Shown: positions 33,587-40,234 of the stretch, piece after piece
Numbering within the stretch: the first letter of the stretch is position 1
Layout: each line of letters begins with the position of its first letter
DNA from: JANPJV01 sp031425695
GTDB taxonomy: Bacteria; Pseudomonadota; Gammaproteobacteria; Xanthomonadales; SZUA-5
Reading direction: 5' to 3'
Assembly: GCA_031425695.1 (NCBI GenBank)
Contig: JANPJV010000257.1
Coordinates: forward strand, 1-43,138
DNA: 43,138 nucleotides
Notes under the pieces: generated by a model
Told to the model about the DNA's origin: nothing
What the model saw: only the letters and a program-made list of their open reading frames with translations
Databases searched by the model: none
Made by a program: the position numbers and the translations under genes

Positions 33587-34866
33587 GCACGGTCTTGATC
33601 CGCGGTGCCTATCTGCATTTCGGCCATGCCGGCATCGAGCGCGTGGCGGATGTGCTGTTCGAGCCCGGCCGCGTGCTTGCACTCGATCCCGAGCCGAATC
33701 AATGCCGCGACGCACATGTGATCGAGGCCCATGGTCGCTGGCTGATCCCGGGCTTGACCGACCTCGCGGCGCGCCTGCGCGAGCCCGGCGCCACGCACAA
33801 GGCGGATATCCGCTCGGAAGCGCAGGCCGCGCTGCGCAATGGCATCACTCAGCTGGTGGTCCCGCCGGATACACAACCCGTGGTCGACTCGACTGCGGTG
33901 GTCGAGCTAATCCTGCGCCGCGCCCGCGAAGCGCGTGGGGCCACCGTCCACCTGATCGGGGCGCTCACCTGCGGCCTCGGCGACGAGACGCTGGCCCAGC
34001 TTGGCGGCCTGCGCGGCGCCGGGTGCATCGCGGTCGGCAATATCGGCCGACCCGTGAGCAACTCGAACCTGCTCCGGCGCGCGCTGCAATACGCGGCCTC
34101 GCTGGAGCTGCCGGTGCACCTGCAGTGCATCGATCCCTGGATCGGTGCCGGCGGGGTCGCCCACGATGGCCGCGTCGCCGCGCTGCAGGGGCTTGCGGGA
34201 ATTCCCGAGACGGCGGAAACGCTCAGCCTCGCGCGTGATCTCATGCTGGTCGAAGAAGCCGGCGTGCGCGCCCATTTCGCGCGGCTCTCGTGCGCACGGA
34301 GTGTCACCATGATTGCCCACGCGAAGGCGCGCGGGCTCGCGGTGAGTGCCGACGTCGCGATGCCGCAGCTCATGCTCAACGAACACGACCTGCTGCCCTT
34401 CCGCAGCGAAGCGCATCTCATCCCGCCGCTGCGAACGAGCGCGGACCGCGATGGACTGCGCGCCGGCCTCAGCGCCGGCGTGATCGACGCGGTCTGCAGC
34501 GACCACCAGCCGCACGACGCAGACGCCAAGCTCAAGCCATTCGCATCGACCGAGCCGGGCGCGTCCGGTCTCGATTCTTTCCTTGGCCTCGGTTTGAAGC
34601 TCGTCGACGACGGCGTGCTCTCGGTCGCCGGCTGGCTGGAGCGCGCTGCACTCGCGCCGCGGCGCATCCTCGGGCTGGAAGCCCCCAGCCTGGAATCCGG
34701 GGCGATCCCGGATTTTGTCCTGGTCGACCCCGATTTCGAACGCAGCCTTTCCGCCGGGAACATGCTGAGCCGTGGCAAGAACACCCCGTTCCGCGGCTGG
34801 CGCCTGCGCGGCCGCGTCGAGCTTGCCGCCATTGCCGACCGCATCTGGATACACGAAGAACGATGA
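33583..34866 (+). CDS. pyrC': inactive dihydroorotase-like subunit PyrC'
   Basis: A 427-residue dihydroorotase homologue. The zinc-binding HxH of active enzymes (DxHxHLREPG) is replaced by DLAARLREPG at residues 60-69, so A62 and R64 stand where both histidines should be. The later SDHQPH aspartate is retained. Family knowledge: such catalytically dead homologues form the structural partner of class A aspartate transcarbamoylase. Immediate overlap with pyrB (ATGA) agrees. A separate active dihydroorotase must then be encoded elsewhere. The gene ends the coupled operon. Confidence 0.92.
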   Translation: MSTVLIRGAYLHFGHAGIERVADVLFEPGRVLALDPEPNQCRDAHVIEAHGRWLIPGLTDLAARLREPGATHKADIRSEAQAALRNGITQLVVPPDTQPVVDSTAVVELILRRAREARGATVHLIGALTCGLGDETLAQLGGLRGAGCIAVGNIGRPVSNSNLLRRALQYAASLELPVHLQCIDPWIGAGGVAHDGRVAALQGLAGIPETAETLSLARDLMLVEEAGVRAHFARLSCARSVTMIAHAKARGLAVSADVAMPQLMLNEHDLLPFRSEAHLIPPLRTSADRDGLRAGLSAGVIDAVCSDHQPHDADAKLKPFASTEPGASGLDSFLGLGLKLVDDGVLSVAGWLERAALAPRRILGLEAPSLESGAIPDFVLVDPDFERSLSAGNMLSRGKNTPFRGWRLRGRVELAAIADRIWIHEER

Positions 34867-34962
34867 CCCGAACGATCATGGCGCGCGGCGCCGCTCGCAA
34901 GCATGGAATTAATCAGCACGCGCCATGCCCGTGGAGCGCGAGCCTGCCTGACCCCTCCCCAA

Positions 34963-34985
34963 CCCTCCCGAACATCGGGGAGGAG
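34963..34985 (+). promoter_or_regulatory. hairpin overlapping the ribosome binding site of the lipoprotein gene
   Basis: CCTCCCGA (34964-34971), loop ACA, then TCGGGGAGG (34975-34983) pair with one bulged G. The Shine-Dalgarno GGAGG (34982-34986) begins inside the stem. It could lower translation or simply be a weak terminator after pyrC'. Confidence 0.3.
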
Positions 34986-34996
34986 GTATCCCAGCC

Positions 34997-35536
34997 ATGA
35001 CTTCTTTCATTGCAATTCGCGTCGGTCCTGCCATGCGCGCGGCAACCATTTTCGCGGCCCTGGTTCTTGCCGGCTGTGCCGGCGCCCCGCCCGAGCCACC
35101 GCCACCGCCGCCGGCGCCAAAGGTCGATCGCGTCGCGATCGTGCGCAACGGCGCCGAGGCCTCGACCGAATCCGTCGAGCTCATCCCCCTGCAGAACCCC
35201 GCGGTCGAATACCTGCGCGCGCAAGCCACGCGCCTCGAAACGCAAGGCAAGTTCCCCGCCGCCGCGCAGAAGATCGATCAAGCGCTCGGCATCGAGCCTG
35301 GCAACCCCCAGCTCATGCAGCTCAAAGCCGAAGCCCTGCTGCGCGCCGAGAAATACCTCGACGCCGAAAAAATGGCCATGAAGAGCTACGAAACCGGCCA
35401 GCACATCGGCCGCTGGTGCACCCGCAACTGGCTCGTCATCGCCGAAAGCCGCGCCGCCCAAGGCGACACCACCACCTCCGACTCCGCCCGCAAACGCGCG
35501 GCAGGCTGTCCCGTGGGGCCGCTGATCAAGTACTGA
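34997..35536 (+). CDS. TPR-like lipoprotein, function unknown
   Basis: A 179-residue predicted lipoprotein. The signal peptide ends in the lipobox LAGC with C27 as the lipidation site, then a Pro-rich tether (PPEPPPPPPAPK). Residues about 70-125 show a tetratricopeptide-like helical pair (LETQGKFPAAAQKIDQALGIEPGNPQ, here in part; LKAEALLRAEKYLDAEKMA). Two cysteines lie near the C-terminus (WCTRNW and AAGCP). It should sit on the periplasmic face of the envelope. The start at 34997 has GGAGG 10 nt upstream; an internal ATG at 35033 would still give a lipoprotein signal. It stands alone after the pyr operon. No partner is evident. Confidence 0.8.
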   Translation: MTSFIAIRVGPAMRAATIFAALVLAGCAGAPPEPPPPPPAPKVDRVAIVRNGAEASTESVELIPLQNPAVEYLRAQATRLETQGKFPAAAQKIDQALGIEPGNPQLMQLKAEALLRAEKYLDAEKMAMKSYETGQHIGRWCTRNWLVIAESRAAQGDTTTSDSARKRAAGCPVGPLIKY

Positions 35537-35544
35537 AGAGGCGG

Positions 35545-35758
35545 GATTCGGTTTCGGTTGTGGGTTTCGGAAAGGCACTCCTGCTTCGCATCATCGGAAC
35601 CCCAATCCGAAAACGCTCCCGCTCCGCTTTACCGAAACCGAAAACCGAAACCGAAACCGCTCCTCACCACCATCATGGAGCGGTGTCGGTGTCAGTGGTC
35701 GGTGTCGGATTGGAGCCGCGCTCTGCTCTTACCGAAACCGAAAACCGAAACCGACACC
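35545..35758. repeat. two inverted units of 7-bp-type tandem repeats (CCGAAAA family)
   Basis: Unit 1: TTCGGTTTCGG-type left arm 35545-35570, right arm 35631-35659 with CCGAAACC and CCGAAAACC units. Unit 2: left arm 35682-35709 (GTGTCGG-type), right arm 35731-35758. The two right arms share an identical core of about 24 bp. It fills the convergent gap between the lipoprotein gene and pqqU. The same family is present at 5570-5703. Confidence 0.7.
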
Positions 35759-35763
35759 CGCTT

Positions 35764-37866
35764 TCACCACCTCAGCTCCACCCCAGCGAAGTAATTCCGA
35801 CCCGGCGCCGGTTCGTAGTACCTGCGGGCGCCTTCGTTGACGATGAGGGAGGCGCTGTATTGGTGGTCGGTGAGGTTGTCGATGCGTAGCTGCGCGCTTA
35901 GCTGCAAGACCTCGCTGACGTCGAACTGGCGGTTGAGGCGCAGGTTCAAGGTGGCGTAGCCGGGGACTTGGTCGTCGTTGCGGTCGCTGGCGGCGGTGGC
36001 GTCGAGGGCGCGCCAGTCGAGTGCGCCGTTCCAGCCGGCGGCGCCGCGCCAGAGCAGCTCCAGCAGGGCCTGCCGTGGCGCCACGCCGGGCAGGCGACGG
36101 CCGGCTTCGATGACGAAGTCGGGGCTGGGACAGGGTTGGCGCGTGCAGGTGGCGTAGCTCTGCGTGTAGCGCGCCTCGATGAAGCTTACGACCGCGCGCA
36201 GGCGCCAGGCCTCGCTCAGTCGATAATCGCCCGCGAGCTCGACCCCGGAACGCCTTGTCGCCGCGGCGTTCTGGAAACTGGTGCGGCCGCCTTCGGAGGT
36301 GTCCACCACGATCTCGCTCTCGCCGTCGACGCGAAACACGCTGGCATCGAGGTGCAGGCGCTCATCGGCATAGCGCGCGGAGAGCTCCCATTGCTTCGCG
36401 CGCGCCGGGCGCAGAGCGCTGTTGAAACCGCCCTCGCCATCTGCGCGGTACGCCAGCTCGCCGAGCGTGGGCACCTCGTGGGTGCGGCCAGCCGCGGCAT
36501 GCAAGCTGATGCGCTCGGTCGCCGAGTAGCGCGCCCCGATCACCGGCAGCCAGGCTGCAGCCTGGTAGCGCCCGCTGTCGTCGGGATTGCCGGGCGCCAC
36601 ATAGTAGTCGTCGCTGCGATAGCGGGTGCGGTTGCGGCGCACGCCGGCGCTCAAGCGCCAATCCTCGCTGGGATCGAGATCCAGCCGAAGCATGCCGTCG
36701 CGGACCTGCGCGTCATTGCGCTCGTCACGGCGCAACGCGCCGCGCACGCCGAGCATCGGCCCCCGGAAATTCTCGTAGCCGCGGCGGTCTTCGGTCAGGC
36801 GTTCCACGCGCAACTCACCGCTGAGCTCCGCCTGCGCGAAGCCCCAATCGGTGGGATGACTGAAACGCAGCGCCGCCCCGTTGTAGTCGCGCCCGAGATC
36901 GACAATGCCACCACCGTTGGTCGGGCTGATCTGTGCGGAGCGCGGCACGCTCAACACCTGATCGATCTGGCGCTGGCCGGCATAGGCAGAAACCTGCACC
37001 TGGCTGTCCCCGAAGTCATGCCGGTAGCGTGCGCCGACCTGCTCCTGGTTGACCGACTTGATCGTCCCGAACAGCTGCGCGGCGGGATTCGCGGCCCCCG
37101 GGTTGTTGATGAATTCCGCGCGCGTCAGGCCCTGGGGGTCTTCTGAATCGGGTTGGTCCTGGCTGTTCGCGCTGAGTGACAACAGGCCGGATTCGCCGAC
37201 ATCGACTTCAGCGCGCGCGCTCAACAGGGTTCGGCGAGCAGCACTGTTGGCGCGCTCGCCGTCGGTCCGAAAATGGTTCGCCGAGATATCCCAGCGCAGC
37301 CGCTCGCCGCCATCGAGCGCGACCGCGACGCGCGTCTGCCCATTGCTGCCCGCCCCGATCGACGCGCGATCCGAGATCCGCTGGCGCGGCCCGCTGCCGT
37401 CGATGCGGATGAACGCGCCCCCGTTGCCGTACAGCGCCGCGAACGGCCCGCGAATGACTTCGACCCGGCCGGCCGCAGCCACGTCGATATGGCCGATCTG
37501 GCTCTGGCCGTCGGCGGCCGTGGCCGGGATGCCGTCGTACTCGATGCGCACGCCGCGCACCCCGAAGGCACTGCGCGCGCCGAAGCCGCGCACGCTGATC
37601 TGCGTGTCCTGCGCGTAGTTGTAGCGCTCGCGCGCAAAGATTCCTGGCACTTCGGCCAGCAGCTCGGCAAATTCGAGTTGTGGCTTGTAGCGGCGCAGCT
37701 CGAGCACATTGATGCGCGTGGGCGCTTCCGGACCGCGCTGGCGCGTCTCGGCTGCGCTTTCCTCGACGATCACTGGCGGCAGCGCGGTCGAGTCCTGCCG
37801 CGCGCAGTCGGGGCAATGGGGCTCGAGCCCGAACACACCCACCAGCAGCAGCGGCAGCAAATTCAC
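35764..37866 (-). CDS. pqqU: TonB-dependent receptor, PqqU (YncD) type
   Basis: A 700-residue outer-membrane TonB-dependent receptor. The plug (about 45-160) and the barrel follow E. coli PqqU/YncD, the receptor for pyrroloquinoline quinone, across their length. Matching stretches are NYAQDTQISVRGFGARSAFG, VRGVRIEYDGIPAT, VIRGPFAALYGN, SEIVVDTSEGGRTSFQNA and VNEGARRYYEPAPGRNY. Compared with YncD, two residues are missing after LYGN. The N-terminus is a short hydrophobic signal (MNLLPLLLVGVFGL). The GTG start has an in-frame TAG five codons upstream, so it cannot be longer. It begins 9 nt after the rubredoxin stop and has no clear Shine-Dalgarno sequence, so coupled translation is likely. Substrate is assigned from similarity recalled from memory. 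Confidence 0.88.
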   Translation of the reverse strand: MNLLPLLLVGVFGLEPHCPDCARQDSTALPPVIVEESAAETRQRGPEAPTRINVLELRRYKPQLEFAELLAEVPGIFARERYNYAQDTQISVRGFGARSAFGVRGVRIEYDGIPATAADGQSQIGHIDVAAAGRVEVIRGPFAALYGNGGAFIRIDGSGPRQRISDRASIGAGSNGQTRVAVALDGGERLRWDISANHFRTDGERANSAARRTLLSARAEVDVGESGLLSLSANSQDQPDSEDPQGLTRAEFINNPGAANPAAQLFGTIKSVNQEQVGARYRHDFGDSQVQVSAYAGQRQIDQVLSVPRSAQISPTNGGGIVDLGRDYNGAALRFSHPTDWGFAQAELSGELRVERLTEDRRGYENFRGPMLGVRGALRRDERNDAQVRDGMLRLDLDPSEDWRLSAGVRRNRTRYRSDDYYVAPGNPDDSGRYQAAAWLPVIGARYSATERISLHAAAGRTHEVPTLGELAYRADGEGGFNSALRPARAKQWELSARYADERLHLDASVFRVDGESEIVVDTSEGGRTSFQNAAATRRSGVELAGDYRLSEAWRLRAVVSFIEARYTQSYATCTRQPCPSPDFVIEAGRRLPGVAPRQALLELLWRGAAGWNGALDWRALDATAASDRNDDQVPGYATLNLRLNRQFDVSEVLQLSAQLRIDNLTDHQYSASLIVNEGARRYYEPAPGRNYFAGVELRW

Positions 37867-37875
37867 TGTGATCGA

Positions 37876-38076
37876 CTACATCTGGATCAGGTCAAAATCC
37901 GCTTTGCCCACGCCGCAATCGGGACAGGTCCACCAATCGGGGACGTCTTCCCAACGTGTTCCAGCGGCGATGCCTTCCAGCGGCAGGCCCACCGCTTCTT
38001 CATAAATGAAGCCGCAGACCACGCACACGAAGGTGCGCCAGGCGCCACGGCCATCAGGGGGTGCAGTCACGCTCAT
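37876..38076 (-). CDS. rubA: rubredoxin
   Basis: A 66-residue rubredoxin, a one-iron electron carrier. The four cysteine ligands are C18 and C21 (CVVCGFIY) and C51 and C54 (CPDCGVGK). The aromatic WEDVPDWWTCP stretch is typical. About 14 residues precede the first motif, a little more than usual. AAGGA lies 7 nt before the ATG. It is divergent from thiE, a neighbour also seen in Pseudomonas, and is followed 9 nt later by pqqU. Confidence 0.95.
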   Translation of the reverse strand: MSVTAPPDGRGAWRTFVCVVCGFIYEEAVGLPLEGIAAGTRWEDVPDWWTCPDCGVGKADFDLIQM

Positions 38077-38168
38077 CTTATCGTCCTTGATTCATCCAAC
38101 GCGGATTGGCTGCGCGGGGTGCGGCGATTCTGGCATAAGCTGGCTGCTTCTCCTGTCTATCCCTGGCC

Positions 38169-38792
38169 ATGAACCCCACACTCATAAGCGGGCTGTATGC
38201 GCTGATTGATACGACGTGGCTGGCGCCCGAGCGCCTGCTGGACGCCGCACAGGCGGTGATCGACGGCGGCGCGCGGCTCATTCAGTACCGCGACAAGAAT
38301 GCCAGCCCGACCGAGCAAGCCGAGCGCGGGCGGGCGCTGTTCGCGCTCTGCCGCAATCGCGGCACCGTCTTCATCGTCAATGACGACGTCGAGCTCGCCT
38401 GGGAGTTGATGGCGCATGGCGTCCACCTCGGCGCCATGGACGCGACCATCGCCGCCGCACGCGCACGCCTCGGGCCGACCGCGATCATCGGCGCCTCCTG
38501 CTACGACAGCGTCGTCAACGCCCAGCGCGCCGCCGACGCCGGCGCCAGCTACCTTGCCTTCGGCGCCTTTTTTTCCTCGCCCACCAAACCCGATGCGCGC
38601 CAAGCCTCGCCGGTCTTGCTGCGCAAGGCGCGCGTGCTCAAGCTGCCCCTCGTCGCCATCGGCGGCATCACCCCCGAAAACGCCCCCGAGCTGATTGCGA
38701 CCGGCGCCAACGCCATCGCCGTCGCCAGCGGCCTTTACGCGGGCGGGGACATCGCGGGGAATGCGCGGCGGTATGCCGAGCTGTTCGCCTGA
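38169..38792 (+). CDS. thiE: thiamine-phosphate synthase
   Basis: A 207-residue TIM-barrel enzyme that joins the HMP-pyrophosphate and thiazole phosphate units into thiamine phosphate. The signature parts are IQYRDK (substrate-binding lysine), FIVNDDVELA, GVHLG, FGAFFSSPTKPDA and AIGGITPENA, with AVASGLY near the end. No Shine-Dalgarno sequence is clear. It is the only thi gene in the window, and I see no thiamine riboswitch in the 92-nt upstream gap. Confidence 0.96.
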   Translation: MNPTLISGLYALIDTTWLAPERLLDAAQAVIDGGARLIQYRDKNASPTEQAERGRALFALCRNRGTVFIVNDDVELAWELMAHGVHLGAMDATIAAARARLGPTAIIGASCYDSVVNAQRAADAGASYLAFGAFFSSPTKPDARQASPVLLRKARVLKLPLVAIGGITPENAPELIATGANAIAVASGLYAGGDIAGNARRYAELFA

Positions 38793-39110
38793 TCGATTGA
38801 AGCAAAGTCAAAAGTTCAACGCAGAGACGCAAAGACGCAGAGGAAGCAAGAGCGAGAAGAGCAGAGAGGCAGAGAAATCCATCATGAGCTTACGCCGTGA
38901 ACGCTGCTGGATCGCATCCTTCATTCGCTTTTTGCTTTCCTCTCTCTTGCTTCCTCTGCGTCTCTGCGTCTCTGCGTCTCTGCGTTGATCGTTTGATCTT
39001 GCGTTGCTTTCGTCCCGAGTCAGCGACTCGCCCGCAGTTTGCCCGCCCCTGTCCTTGCGTGCTCGGTGGTAGTCGGGGAGGCTTCGGACATTGCCGACAC
39101 GACTTTCCCC
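38793..39110. other. 318-nt gap between thiE and alr
   Basis: Holds the inverted tandem-repeat island at 38817-38987 and then about 120 nt with no recognised signal. No Shine-Dalgarno sequence precedes alr. I see no gene. Confidence 0.6.
38817..38987. repeat. inverted pair of 8-bp tandem repeats (GCAGAGAC family)
   Basis: Left arm from 38817 has CAACGCAGAGACGC, then AAAGACGCAGAGGAAGCAAG. The right arm (about 38941-38987) is its reverse complement with four 8-bp CTCTGCGT units. Purine-rich and pyrimidine-rich flanks also mirror one another. The core of about 80 nt is unrelated sequence. It lies between co-directional thiE and alr. Confidence 0.75.
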
Positions 39111-40181
39111 ATGCGCGCGACGACTGCGACGATCCACCTGGATGCCCTGCGGCACAACCTGAAGCGGGTGCGGGCGCTCGCGCCGCGGTCGAAGGTGATG
39201 GCGGTGGTCAAGGCCGATGGCTACGGGCATGGGCTCGAGCGGGTGGCGCGCGCGCTGGCGGATGCTGATGCGTTCGGCGTAGCCACGCTCGCCGATGCGG
39301 AGCGCCTGCGCGGGACCGGGTTTGCGCATCGGGTGGTGCTGCTGTCGGGCTTTGACGAGGCGATCGACCTGCCGCTGCTGCTGCGCCTGCGAGTCGACAG
39401 CGTCATTCATCACGAGCACCAGTTGGGCGTGCTCGAGCACACGCCGCTCGGCGCGCCGCTCGATGTCTGGATCAAGCTCGACACCGGCATGCACCGGCTC
39501 GGTTTCCTGCCCGAACAGGCGCAATCGGTGCATGCGCGCCTGCGCGCGTTGCCGCAGATCGGTGAAATCCGTTGGATGACCCATTTCGCCTGTGCCGACG
39601 AAAATGACCGCGAGATCAGCGAGGCGCAGATGGGTGCTTTCACCACTGCCATCGGCGGCCTGCCCGGCGAGCGTTCGCTGGCCAACTCCGCTGCGCTGCA
39701 GGCCTTCCCGGCGAGCCATGGCGACTGGGTGCGCCCAGGCGGGATGTTGTATGGGTTGTCGACTTTCGCCCGTCGCATGGGCTCGGATCTCGGCTTGAAG
39801 CCGGCGATGAGCCTGTCGACCCGGCTGATTGCGATCCATGAGCGCGCTGCGGGCGAGCGCATCGGCTACGGTGGCGGCTACGAATGCCCGCATGCGATGC
39901 GCGTCGGCATCGCCGCGATCGGCTACGGCGACGGCTATCCGCGTCACGCCCCGGCCGGCACCCCGGTGAAAGCGGCTGGCCAGTCAGCCAGCGTGATCGG
40001 CCGGGTGTCGATGGACCTGCTCGCCATTGATCTGTCCGCCGCCCCGGCCGCGGTGATTGGCAGCGAGGTGCTGCTGTGGGGCGCCGAGTTGCCAGTCGAG
40101 CGCATTGCCCAGGCCGCCGGCACCATCGGCTACGAGCTCGTCTGCGGCGTCACCCGACGCGTACAGTTTGCCGAGGGCTAG
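39111..40181 (+). CDS. alr: alanine racemase
   Basis: A 356-residue fold-type III PLP enzyme (E. coli Alr 359) that makes D-alanine for peptidoglycan. The PLP lysine is K34 in AVVKADGYGHG and the opposite catalytic tyrosine is Y253 in RIGYGGGY. HFACADE and DGYPRHAP stretches are also typical. The ATG at 39111 matches the family N-terminus, MRATTATIHLDALRHNL; an in-frame ATG 24 codons earlier is in repeat-adjacent DNA. There is no ribosome binding signal at either, so a leaderless or unusual start is possible. Confidence 0.95.
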   Translation: MRATTATIHLDALRHNLKRVRALAPRSKVMAVVKADGYGHGLERVARALADADAFGVATLADAERLRGTGFAHRVVLLSGFDEAIDLPLLLRLRVDSVIHHEHQLGVLEHTPLGAPLDVWIKLDTGMHRLGFLPEQAQSVHARLRALPQIGEIRWMTHFACADENDREISEAQMGAFTTAIGGLPGERSLANSAALQAFPASHGDWVRPGGMLYGLSTFARRMGSDLGLKPAMSLSTRLIAIHERAAGERIGYGGGYECPHAMRVGIAAIGYGDGYPRHAPAGTPVKAAGQSASVIGRVSMDLLAIDLSAAPAAVIGSEVLLWGAELPVERIAQAAGTIGYELVCGVTRRVQFAEG

Positions 40182-40234
40182 TGCGGTGCGGCATAAGTAA
40201 CTGCCATTATTTGCGCACCTTTTGACTGCCACCG

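Noticed and set aside
33583..34866. Active dihydroorotase (pyrC)
   Set aside because: Both metal-binding histidines of the HxH motif are absent, so I call the non-catalytic PyrC' instead.
38077..38168. Thiamine pyrophosphate riboswitch before thiE
   Set aside because: The 92-nt divergent gap is too short and lacks the conserved THI-box sequence.
38941..38987. Tandem units resembling a CRISPR array
   Set aside because: Units are 8 bp with no spacers, and no cas genes are in the window.
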